A stretch of DNA of 64,000 nucleotides. Origin: Undaria pinnatifida. Lineage: Eukaryota > Sar > Phaeophyceae > Laminariales > Alariaceae. The DNA lies in the NCBI GenBank assembly GCA_012845835.1, contig JABAKD010000018.1:434001-498000 (forward strand), given 5' to 3'. Made by a program: the position numbers and the translations under genes. The first letter of the stretch is position 1; every line of letters begins with the position of its first letter. The notes below the pieces were generated by a model, which searched no databases, was not told where the DNA came from, and saw only the letters and a list, made by a program, of their open reading frames with translations. This document shows, piece after piece, positions 52,501 to 59,160 of the stretch.

Positions 52501-54978
52501 ACCTGTGTTGCGGCGATTTTGATTTGTGCGGCGTCGCCGGGGTCGGACTCGCACGGCTTCTCCGTGAATTGTCAGCGCAAAAATTTCGTTGCATCACCGT
52601 AACGTCTCGGCATATCAATCGGTGTTTCGACCAATGAATCAGCCCGACGCATCAATGTTTGGCCAATGAAACATGCCGAAACACCAGAATTCGGCCAATT
52701 AATGGGTTTGATCCCTTCTTTGGTAAACTCTACTGCTGCTGTGCTAGGTGATTAGTGTTTGCTGCGCAGCGTAGCTGGGGTTGGGAATTTCGGGTAACAT
52801 CCCTATGCTGTAATATGCCTCAAAATACTAGTGGTACTACAGTAGTGCGAATGTTGTTTCATTGATTTCTGCGACATTCTTGCGTAATTCGGGTGCAACC
52901 TTCACTGCTGTGTTCGGCGCCTCGGCGACTCATTTTTTTCGTAGCCTCGCTGGGTTTGGACTCGTACGGCGACTCCGTGATCTTCAGCCCCAACTGGCTG
53001 GGTGCTGCTTCGCCCGACAATGACTTCCACACCATCTCGGAGGGTCGCTGGGCTTTCCTTCCAATCAAGACGGTAAGGGTTTCCTACAAAGGGGAACGGA
53101 TTCGTGTATGGGGGGGGGGGCAGGGTGCAGAACTTTTGTCTCGGTCCGAAATGTTAGGGTTTCCTCTATACGGGAAGTGATTCCTATTTTTTTGTTTGGA
53201 GGTGCGGCGTGCATTACCTCACCAGACAGCATTTTGCACACCATCAGTAAGGGCCGCTTGGGCGTTTTTCCCGGTCACGTAGGTTAGGGTTTCCTGTGGA
53301 AACAGAGGCGGGGGGAAGAGATTCATAGAGGCTTAGGGTTCGGGGGGTGGGGCAGGGGAGAAAATGTTGCCACCAGATATGACCTTCGGCACTGCCTCTG
53401 AGAGTCGCTGATCTTTCCTCATTGGCAAGCAAGTGCGGGTCTCCTGTATAGGGGAAGGGATTCATGTATAGGGCGGGGTGGTGCTGAGCGTTTACTCCGG
53501 TCCATAAGAGTAGCGTTTCATACATAGGAGTGTGAGATTTATCGAGGGTTTTTGTTGTTTAATTGGGGGGGTGAATGGTCCCGCCAGAATAACCACGTCA
53601 TCAACGAGGGCCGCTGGGCGTTCCTCCTAGTCACACAGTAGATAAGGGTTTTCCTATGTGGGGAAAGGGACTCGCACTATTCGCGGGGAGGGGGCGGAGC
53701 TTTTGCCTCCGTCCAAAAGTTTGGCGTTTTCCTGCAGAGGCGAGGCACTCGAGAGGCAATTTGTTTTGTGGGGGGCAATTATCTGACCGGACAACGATGT
53801 CGACACCGTCATCATGGGTCATCAGGCCTTCCTATCGGTCAAGCAGATAAAGGAGTTTCGTGTGTAGGAGGGGTGGAGGGGTGGAGGGGTGCGAGGGTGC
53901 CGAGCGTTTCACCCGGCGGAGGCGGTAAATATTTATTATGTTGGGGAAGGGACTAAGGGAGATAGTTTGGCGGGGAAGGAGGGGGTGTGGAGGGCGGTGA
54001 GCGTCGGCGTTTTTCTGGTAAAGGTTAGCGTTTCCCTTTTGGGGGGTGGGATCTGTGGAGATGGTTGGAGTTGAGCGGGGGGGGGGCTGGTCGTTTTCTC
54101 CGGTGAACGCTACAAGTACGGTTTAGGTTTTTGTTCTTGTTCTTGTATAGGAAGCATTATATATTGTCCACAGCTGCACGAGCTTCGCCGCGCTCTTTGG
54201 AACACGGAGTGCTTTTGCGTTTTTTTACTTGTTATTGCTCATATTATTGTTCTGGTTCTTAACCTTGCTCAGTTCTTGTTCTTCTGCTTGTATAGGAAGC
54301 GTGGCCAACCGTCCACAACTCGTACGTGCTTCTTCGCCTGCTGTGTTTTCGGCCACGTTCGTGTTCGTGGTCTTATACCATCATTAATGTCCTACAAAAG
54401 TTCTTAATGTCGGTAATGTTCTGGTTTCTTGTTCTGGCTTTGGTATATGACGCGTGATAAACCTTCCACAATGGGTACGTGTTTCTTTGCGTTCATGCTG
54501 TCGTTATCGGTCTACAGTACTTGATATTCGCTTTTTGAAAGTTCATGTTATGTTGAAGTTCTTAATATTTATATTTTTTTTGTTTTTTATCTGAATATTT
54601 TTAATATATATAAATTATTTTCTTGTTCTTGTTCTTGTTCTTGTTCTTGTTCTTGTCCTTGTCCTTGTTCTTGTTCTTGTTCTTGTTCTCGTTCTGGCTC
54701 TTGTATTAGAAGCGTGGTCACCCTTCCACAACTCGTGCAGGTTTTTCTTGCTCTGTACAACACCGACGTCTCCAGCTCTTGTATTTGTTCTTGTTCATAT
54801 TTATTACCAACTGCAATATAACGTAATGCTTTTTGTACTTTTTATTCTGCTTGTTCTTGTTCTTTTTCTGACACAGGATACATGGTCAACTGTCCACAAC
54901 TCGTACGGGCTTCTTCGGGCCCCGTGGAACACGGACTCGACGCCCTACCTTACCCGTCATAACACCACCAACAGCAAG
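34317..54978 (+). CDS. Secreted tyrosinase-like type-3 copper oxidase gene, spliced and incomplete at 3' side
   Basis: Eight exons (34317-34512, 38408-38609, 41990-42098, 45499-45621, 47855-47930, 50810-50911, 52945-53072, 54877-54978) join with compatible phases into 346 codons. The parts are a signal peptide, an N-terminal beta-type domain (about residues 66-165) and a tyrosinase common central domain. Seen in the latter are YVRREIRQLTDRDREAF, HYFVQMHLEGAGITDC, DHWHDDAGIMTHHVGF and ALQVIDPSVSIPYWEYTI. The H-x8-H spacing followed by LLFE and PYWE is the CuA half of the type-3 copper site, which binds O2 for oxidation of phenols to quinones. The CuB half (H..VH, then HH...D) is not found before 64000, so the gene continues beyond or is truncated. 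Introns are 1.8-3.9 kb and full of repeats. The exact 5' exons are less certain than 41990-54978. Confidence 0.75.
35205..35470. repeat. TACCGNC-word minisatellite, block 1
   Basis: The words TACCGTC, TACCGCC and TACCGGC recur every 10-25 bases for some 260 bases (for example TCTACCGTCAAGAAACTACC). Confidence 0.7.
35765..36000. repeat. 98-bp tandem repeat
   Basis: AAGAGAAGTAG recurs at about 35776, 35874 and 35972, and GTTTGCATGAGACTGCTCAA at 35840 and 35938, giving a 98-base period. Confidence 0.8.
36010..36362. repeat. TACCGNC-word minisatellite, block 2, with 110-bp higher-order unit
   Basis: Same word family as 35205-35470. TTACCGGCAYRTTTT.GGTTTT and TTTCCGTCAAGGCAGTTACC recur 110 bases apart (36134 and 36244), so the short words are organised in a longer unit. 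Confidence 0.75.
38408..38609 (+). CDS. Tyrosinase-like gene, exon 2 (N-terminal domain)
   Basis: Encodes SEYKAITGSPWPNIVEPYRK followed by TTLTAISQLGDPERDFYTWS, and ends TTLEG plus AG of an Arg codon at a donor AAG/GTGAGA (38610). The downstream exon supplies the missing G. The 5' edge is uncertain: the frame is open upstream through a Pro-rich CCGCCACC tract to 38245, and TTCTCAG at 38401-38407 is only the best acceptor by phase. Confidence 0.65.
38639..38967. mobile_element. M1 MITE-like element, copy 7
   Basis: Left end ACGCGTGCGACGGTAGAGGC and right end GGTGCACCTTTCAATCGCATCATGG. The interior has ATGACGGGGCTCCTTAACCC and CATGGGTTTGGTTATCCGGT. At 329 bp it includes an extra inserted block near 38724-38800. 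Confidence 0.6.
39786..39895. repeat. CCCGACC word repeat
   Basis: Runs of GACCCGACCC, ACCCCACCCGA and GATCCGACCCG. A related block with spacer words (CGTGAGACTT.AAAACCTCC) is at 44030-44170. Confidence 0.7.
40350..40377 (+). repeat. Short interstitial telomere-like repeat
   Basis: TTAGAG followed by three TTAGGG units and TTAG. It is too short to be a telomere and sits inside an intron. Confidence 0.8.
41525..41990 (+). repeat. 325-340-bp duplication carrying a copy of the exon 3 acceptor
   Basis: GCGAGGGTCTTTGCTCCTAA (41541) and GCGAGGGTCTATGCTCCTGA (41879) begin two units. The first unit ends with TGTGTACAGGCACGTAGCGC at 41656, a degenerate copy of the true acceptor/exon start TGTGTACAGGCACGTGGAGC at 41981. 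Confidence 0.75.
41990..42098 (+). CDS. Tyrosinase-like gene, exon 3
   Basis: 109 bp, phase 2 in, phase 0 out. Acceptor TGTGTACAG; donor GTCAAG/GTGCGA. Encodes HVEHMFTTVGRQQVTLSQSF and then STGETYTTEATIMVK, an edge-strand pattern typical of the domain preceding the tyrosinase core. The final K joins directly to YVRRE of the next exon. Confidence 0.75.
42490..42705. repeat. About 61-bp tandem repeat
   Basis: GTGTGGTTCC-like words recur at 42506, 42567, 42627 and 42700 with intervening TTAGGATRTA and GTATAGAA blocks. Further single units occur near 43730 and 43795. Confidence 0.65.
43003..43260. mobile_element. M1 MITE-like element, copy 8 (reverse orientation)
   Basis: Starts CCAAGATAAGAGGTGCACC (degenerate end) and ends CATCCTCTATCGTAGCGCGCG. 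Contains GGCTTTGGGTTAAGGAGTCC, the reverse of the M1 core. Confidence 0.65.
45499..45621 (+). CDS. Tyrosinase-like gene, exon 4
   Basis: 123 bp, phase 0 both sides. Acceptor CTTTGCAG; donor TTTAAG/GTGGGC. Encodes YVRREIRQLTDRDREAFLTA then MEVIYRLDPNVGRSRYGDEF and K. The VRREIR.LT..DRE.F..A pattern is the conserved helix that opens the tyrosinase common central domain in this eukaryotic family. Confidence 0.85.
45622..47854 (+). other. Intron 4 of the tyrosinase-like gene
   Basis: Carries a degenerate copy of exon 4's 3' half (45921-45990) and a second GTGCGAG.GT repeat piece (46088-46130). Repeats around ACTCCCTAYGG lie at 45789, 46312 and 46463. A 1.1-kb pyrimidine-rich minisatellite (46690-47800) follows. 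Confidence 0.65.
46690..47800 (+). repeat. CTCGTCCCG degenerate minisatellite within intron 4
   Basis: Words such as TGCTCGTCCCGTTTTT and TTCCCGTTTTT recur every 15-30 bases. The plus strand is poor in A, so stop codons are rare and all three frames stay open for hundreds of codons (one for 421). The resulting Phe/Ser/Leu/Arg/Pro/Cys-rich translations are artefacts of composition. The repeated word resembles the acceptor tract TTGCTCGTGTTCCCAG at 47839-47854. Confidence 0.75.
47855..47930 (+). CDS. Tyrosinase-like gene, exon 5 (CuA histidines)
   Basis: 76 bp, phase 0 in, phase 1 out. Acceptor GTTCCCAG; donor GCGG/GTAAGC. Encodes SIHYFVQMHLEGAGITDCDH then WHDDA and the first base of Gly. The H in VQMHL and the second H of DHWHD are the expected first two CuA ligands; the Cys two residues before may form the thioether or disulfide seen in many tyrosinases. 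Confidence 0.85.
48070..48700 (-). repeat. Two tandem M1-derived half elements
   Basis: Both contain TTTTCCTTCTGAGGG, GGCCTAGCTAGGTATACGAC, GTCACTCAGAAAACG and TTCAAGTAAGTTG-like ends, about 340 bp apart. The M1 terminal inverted repeats are degenerate here. Confidence 0.6.
48850..49960 (+). repeat. Diverged tandem repeat, four units of 240-307 bp
   Basis: The block CGACGCCGGTAAAACACAT recurs as CGACGCCGGCATGACGCAT, CAACGACGGCGTAACACAT and CGACACCCGTATAACACGT at about 49010, 49249, 49541 and 49848. Each is preceded by an AACCCCGTCTTT-like block and a T-run and followed by ACGCCTTACAGTA-like sequence. Confidence 0.75.
50335..50660 (+). mobile_element. tRNA-derived SINE, copy 1
   Basis: Head CGGTCGCCCCGGTGGCGTAT resembles a tRNA with an A-box-like GGTGGCGTATCAGG and a B box GAGTTCGAGCCCC (50391-50403). 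The body (CACAAATTGACTTGCGGGAA, GGGACGACACCTGTGACCAC) matches 56277-56575. It ends in an AATAATAAG simple-repeat tail (50624-50655). The internal pol III promoter plus repeat tail define a SINE. It sits in tyrosinase intron 5. Confidence 0.8.
50810..50911 (+). CDS. Tyrosinase-like gene, exon 6 (third CuA histidine)
   Basis: 102 bp, phase 1 in, phase 1 out. Acceptor GCGACTAG; donor AGAAT/GTGAGC. Encodes IMTHHVGFTLLFEQALQVID then PSVSIPYWEYTIE. The second His of THH stands at x8 from the HWH histidine. LLFE and SIPYWE are the classic segment that closes the CuA half of tyrosinases. Confidence 0.9.
51040..51325 (+). repeat. 95-bp tandem repeat, three units
   Basis: Units begin at about 51043, 51138 and 51233. 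Each contains the block GATAGATCGGTTTGACRCCC and a CTGACCGTT-like end. Confidence 0.9.
51751..51853 (+). pseudogene. Degenerate duplicate of tyrosinase exon 6
   Basis: The block GCTGTTCGAGCAAGCGCTGC is identical to exon 6 and is followed by a near match over the next 50 bases. The Trp codon of PYWE is TGA, and the donor is changed (TAATGTGAAG). It would truncate the protein if spliced in. Confidence 0.9.
52128..52315 (+). repeat. R1 terminal segment alone
   Basis: Runs from TTTCCGTGCACAGAG to GCTGGAGTGTATATTTATTT without the R1 body, as a solo terminal repeat would. Confidence 0.75.
52945..53072 (+). CDS. Tyrosinase-like gene, exon 7
   Basis: 128 bp, phase 1 in, phase 0 out. Acceptor TTTCGTAG; donor AAGACG/GTAAGG. 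Encodes SLGLDSYGDSVIFSPNWLGA then ASPDNDFHTISEGRWAFLPI and KT. This is the post-CuA insert that in tyrosinases separates the two copper half-sites. Confidence 0.85.
53196..53870 (+). pseudogene. Four degenerate copies of tyrosinase exon 7 3' end
   Basis: Copies at about 53201-53299, 53371-53451, 53579-53661 and 53781-53867. Each keeps words of GACAATGACTTCCACACCAT, GAGGGTCGCTGGGC and the intron start GTAAGGGTTTCCT. Spacing is 150-212 bases. All are frame-disrupted. Confidence 0.85.
54149..54772 (+). pseudogene. Four degenerate copies of tyrosinase exon 8 5' end
   Basis: Copies at about 54151-54212, 54295-54345, 54449-54490 and 54710-54770. Each starts after a CTTGTATAG-like acceptor and keeps GTCCACAACTCGTACGGGCT-like words. 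The tract before each is TTGTTC repeats, most extended at 54622-54700. Confidence 0.85.
54877..54978 (+). CDS. Tyrosinase-like gene, exon 8 (last exon seen)
   Basis: 102 bp, phase 0 both sides. Acceptor TGACACAG; donor AGCAAG/GTATTT. Encodes DTWSTVHNSYGLLRAPWNTD then STPYLTRHNTTNSK, the segment that in this family precedes the CuB part. No following exon is recognisable in 54979-64000. Confidence 0.85.
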
Positions 54979-55016
54979 GTATTTAACGCAGACTATTAAT
55001 ATTGGAGGATACTGGT

Positions 55017-55281
55017 ACATGCCGCGGAACGGTTAGAGGTGCGCCATTAGTGTTCTGAGGCTCTTGGCCTGATGTGAGGAGCTCTATACCTCTCACCCTT
55101 CAAGAAACGATATTGAGCAAACAAAAAGCCCAACCCGATGAACTCGTGGCGGACTAACATATATTTTTGACAAAAAAAAAAGGTATTCCGACGTTTTTGG
55201 GCTATGACATAAGAAGAACCGTCGTTCAGAAAATGTTTTAGCACGTTCAACACGTGCTATATAGCTATCGTAACACGCGTC
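55017..55281. mobile_element. M1 MITE-like element, copy 9 (reverse orientation)
   Basis: Begins CATGCCGCGGAACGGTTAGAGG and ends TATAGCTATCGTAACACGCGTC. The interior GAGGAGCTCTATACCTCTCACC and TTTTGGGCTATGACATAAG are M1 words. Confidence 0.65.
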
Positions 55282-55471
55282 CAAGGCTTCCCAGTAGTGC
55301 CTGTAGCCCAGTATACCGGCACTACTCAGGGCACCGGCACTATTGATAATACGGTTTCTTCCAGTATTCCCGCACTATTCACGGCACCGTCACTATTGAG
55401 AATATATCTACTATCAATACACTAGACACCGGCACTATTGCGAATAGGGCTACTATCAAGACACTGTTAAA

Positions 55472-55905
55472 TTAATGGTGGGGGACACAGAGTGCCCCCT
55501 GCAGGTCTGCCAATTGAGCAGGTCCTCGGAGAGTACTCACTTTCGTTTCTTGGTAGAGATGTAGGTTTATTCGTTTCCACCAGAGCCCGGGATAGCTTCT
55601 GAGGTCGGAGGCACGTGCCTCCGATCTAATTCCTAACTTTCCCGAATATAAACCGCCAACCTTATCATACGAAACCCATCCAAATCATATCAAATTCGGA
55701 TAATTACAGGTCTTTCGAGGCCGTATCTTGACACTAGCCCACCCTGATGAGTCGCATATGCAGAAATATGGGAGATTCGGGGAAACTCCGGTTCTACGAA
55801 CTAGACCATGAGTCGAAGATGCGGCTCCTCAAAACCCACTCCCACACCTCTAACCGTCTGGCTATGGAGCCAGGAACACGCGAAGAAAATCAGTAGAAAT
55901 AAACG
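55472..55905. repeat. R3 repeat inserted in the minisatellite
   Basis: Starts TGTTAAATTAATGGTGGGGG, contains ACTAGCCCACCCTGATGAGT and GGGAGATTCGGGGAA, and resumes minisatellite after about 55905. It is homologous to 18771-19183 inside copia A. The size and TG start are compatible with a solo LTR. Confidence 0.6.
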
Positions 55906-56276
55906 GGCTGACACTATTGGGAATAGTGCTGCTATCAATGTACCGGCACTAATCAGGGCACAGGCACTATTGGGAAGATGAGTACTACCAATATACCGAC
56001 ACCGTTCAGGGCACGGGCACCATTGAGAATTTGGCTACTATCAATAATATCGGCACTATTCAGGGCACGGGCACTATTTGGAATATGGCTACTCTCTATG
56101 TACCGGCACTAGACAGGGCACCAGCACTATTGGGAATAGGGCTACTGTCTATATACTGGCACTACTCAGGGCACTGGCACTACTCAGGGCACTGGCACTA
56201 TTGGGAATAAGGCTACCATCAATATACCGCACTCTTCAGGTATTGAAATAGGGTTAGGGAATGGAGTAGTATTAGC

Positions 56277-56575
56277 CGGTCGCCCCGGTGGCGTATCAGG
56301 TTATTCTCGAGCCTGGTCTAGGTAAGTTTCGTGAGTTCGAATCCCGCCGAGAGCATACTCGTATAAATTCGTGGGGACTTTTTCTTGAGCACAAATTGAC
56401 TTGCGGAAAGCGCGCGAGCGTAAATTTGCAACACTCGATGGAAAATCGACGAGCAGTGGGACTGCTGCACCCTATGCGCGATAAAAATTGAAGGCAAAAA
56501 CCGGAGGGAGAAGGGACGACACCTGTGACCACGGCTTGTCCAGATGCTGGAAATTAGATGCGTGTGAAAAAAACA
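56277..56575 (+). mobile_element. tRNA-derived SINE, copy 2
   Basis: Same head (CGGTCGCCCCGGTGGCGTAT) and body as 50335-50660. The B box here is the canonical GAGTTCGAATCCC (56333-56345). The tail is A-rich (GAAAAAAACAAAC). Confidence 0.8.
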
Positions 56576-56582
56576 AACATGT

Positions 56583-56915
56583 ATTATAAAAATTAAAATA
56601 CACTCCAGCTGTGAGATCGAAGAATTCGTCGAAACTCATCTTTGCAAGCTGTGTGTGATACTCCGATCGCGCGCATTACGAGTTGTGTGTCCTCATTAAG
56701 GATATAGGTCGGCGACTCCCCTTACAACTACAGTGTAGCTATCAGGTTCAACAGGATGATTTTAGTCAGTCTGTGCGCGGAAACTATAAAACCCGTTTCT
56801 GAGGGGGACAAAATCTGACAGCTGTGAAGGGAAAGGGGGGCCTGGTTTTGATCAAAAGCGAGCGGGTTTGGAGGGGGGCGGGGGGGGGGGGGGGGAAGGG
56901 GCAATTTGTGCATGT
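56583..56915 (-). repeat. R1 repeat, reverse 3' half
   Basis: Runs from AAATTAAAATACACTCCAGC to the G-rich tract after GGTTTTGATCAAAAGCG. Nearly identical to 31373-31680, including GCGGAAACTATAAAACCCGT, so the two copies share a recent ancestor. Confidence 0.85.
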
Positions 56916-58129
56916 TTATATATATAGAGCTACTATGATATCAATACTTCGAAGTATGCTGGCATTATTCAGGGCACCAGCACTTTTGGGAATAGAGCTA
57001 CTATCAATATACCGGCACTATTCACGGCACCGGCACTATTGGTAATTGGGCAACTGTCAATATACCGGCACTGTTGGGAATATGGCTACTATTTTTTTAC
57101 CGGCACTATTCAGGGCACCGGCACTATTCACGACACCGGCACAATTGGTAATTGGGCAACTGTCAATGTATCGGCACTGCTGGGAATAGGGCTACTATTT
57201 ATATACCGGCACTATTCAGGGCACCGGCACTATTGGGAATAGGGCTACCATTAACATACCGGCACTATTCAGGGTACCGGCACAATGGACAATAGAGATA
57301 CTATTAGTATTCCCGCACTATCGAGGGCACCGGCACTATTGGGAATAGGGCTACTATCAATATACCGGCACTATTGAGGGCACCGGCACTATTGGGACTA
57401 GGGCTACTATCAATATGCCGGCACTATTTTGGGCGCCGGCACCATTGGGAATATGTCAACTATCAATGTACCGGCACTATTGGGAATAGGGTTACTATCA
57501 AGATTCCCGCACTATTCAAGGCACTGGCACTATTGGGTAGGGATACTAATTATATCAATACACCGGCACTATCGAAGGCACCGGCACTGCTCAGTATGTG
57601 GCTACCATCAATATGCTGGCACCATTCAGGGCACCGGCACTATTTAGTGCACCGGTACTATTGGGAATAGGGCTACTATCAACATACTGACACTATTCAG
57701 GGCACCGGCACTATTGGTATTTGGGCAACTATCAATATACTGACACTATTCAGGGCACCGGCACTAGTGGGAATGAGCTACTATCAATATTCCCGCACCA
57801 TTCAGGGCACCGGCACTATTGGGAATATGGCTGCTATCAATATACCCGCACTATTCAGGGCACCGGCACAATGGGGAATAGGGCTACAATCAATGTACCG
57901 GCACGATTTAGGGCACCGGCACTATTTAGCACTATTTAGACCAGGGCAACTATCAATGTACTGGCACTGTTTAAGGCACCGGCACTATTGTGAATTTGGC
58001 TGAGACACCGAAGGGTCCAACACCATTGACTCCTACACAACCGAGGTTACTCCGAGACTTGTAAAGTTTACCCTGCACAGTATATTGACCTGGCTGTCTT
58101 TGCAAACCTTTGCAGCAAGCTGCTAGTTT

Positions 58130-59160
58130 ACGAGGCACCTGCCGTGCATCGTCCGCATTGTTCCAGGTGCACACCTTATATACATCGGACTTCCACCTCC
58201 GTTCTCTCTGTATGACTGGTTCCGACACGTCACCTCCAGCCGCAAGCTTCGGAGGCACTTCCTATCCTCAGCGAGTGCAGAGCGTACTCTTCGGGTTTAC
58301 GCCCCGACTTTTCAACTATCTCTCTCAACGCTCATAACGCCTGACCACATATATCCCCACACACTTCCTTGCTCTCCCTGAATGGTACGAGGAAAGTGGC
58401 GCGTGTTCAGGTAGAACCGCAAAAACATGACGATAGTGTTAACAATAGAACAACGGCTCCGCCACCTTTACCCAACTCAGAACACGGGCCCCGAACCTCG
58501 CTCCGGGTACGTACAATGACGCTTCCAACTTGAGCCTGGTCGCCTTTATGACCGCGAATTCGCACCTCAACCCGATCAACACCACTTCATTGAAGACGCC
58601 TCAACTGTCTATCGCCGGAGAAAACAAAAACGCAACGTCACTTCGCGTGAGACAATGCGCTGGGTTCACCACACCTGAGCCATTGGCAAATACCTCATCG
58701 GACCTGGGTAAGATAAAAATAGCTCATGCCCAGACATAGCCGAAACACTCTACCCCCAGAACCCCAGGAAGATATAAGTTCCTGCCCCTTGATCAACATA
58801 TCTCACGATATGGGGAGCCGAACCCGCGGCCGTGTTCCCCCCAATGTATGCGATCGTGAGATACCTTGCAATACATTCTTGATCAACAGCGACCCGATCG
58901 ACAGCTCGATGCCAACATCAACCCGATGGAAATATTGGATCGCAGCTAGCTTACTCGAAATGGATCCGGCTTCATTGTCCTGTGACGCACAACCCCAAGC
59001 AGCGAAATCAATAGAAGCCCACACTATGGCCTCCTCCGACTCACATGGTCGAATATACCGGTCCTGTGCGGTTAACCCGCAAAAAGTGCACCAAGACCGG
59101 AAACCCGACGCGTAAGTTCTTTCAGACGATCGCGCAACTGATCGGCGGAGGTACTAGTGC
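58130..59160 (-). pseudogene. Decayed tyrosine recombinase (Crypton/DIRS-type)
   Basis: The core-binding part reads SSERTYASGFRSWCTFCGLT, then IVWASIDFAAWGCASQDNEA and LAAIQYFHRVDVGIELSIGS. The catalytic part shows Arg-x-(D)E (QVR then DEVFANGSG), NPAHCLTRSDVAFLF in an alternate frame, RIRGHKGDQAQ (the beta-hairpin Lys), ALHSLRIG (H-x-x-R) and RRWKSDVYKVCTWNN (Trp and Tyr nucleophile). All signature residues are present but spread over at least three frames with stops, so it is a fossil. Confidence 0.8.

Larger units (their letters stand above)
50912..52944 (+). other. Intron 6 of the tyrosinase-like gene
   Basis: Holds a 95-bp tandem repeat (51040-51325), a degenerate second copy of exon 6 (51751-51853), an R1 terminal segment (52128-52315) and a degenerate copy of the exon 7 start (52531-52575). 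Confidence 0.65.
53073..54876 (+). other. Intron 7 of the tyrosinase-like gene
   Basis: First part (53200-53870) holds four degenerate copies of the exon 7 end plus donor and intron start. Second part (54150-54770) holds four degenerate copies of the exon 8 start with a preceding TTGTTC tract. There is little other sequence. Confidence 0.75.
55290..58000 (+). repeat. 53-bp GGCACTATT minisatellite, interrupted
   Basis: The unit is approximately CCGGCACTATTCAGGGCA, CCGGCACTATTGGGAATA, GGGCTACTATCAATATA, itself made of 18-base subunits. Blocks at 55290-55470, 55908-56250 and 56935-58000. Interrupted by an R3 repeat, a SINE and an R1 copy. Open frames across it are periodic translations and not genes. 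Confidence 0.9.

Noticed and set aside
57374-58003. Repeated HYWEYG-type frames that look like a repeat protein
   Set aside because: They are frame readings of the 53-bp minisatellite. Because 53 is not a multiple of three, the repeats change frame.
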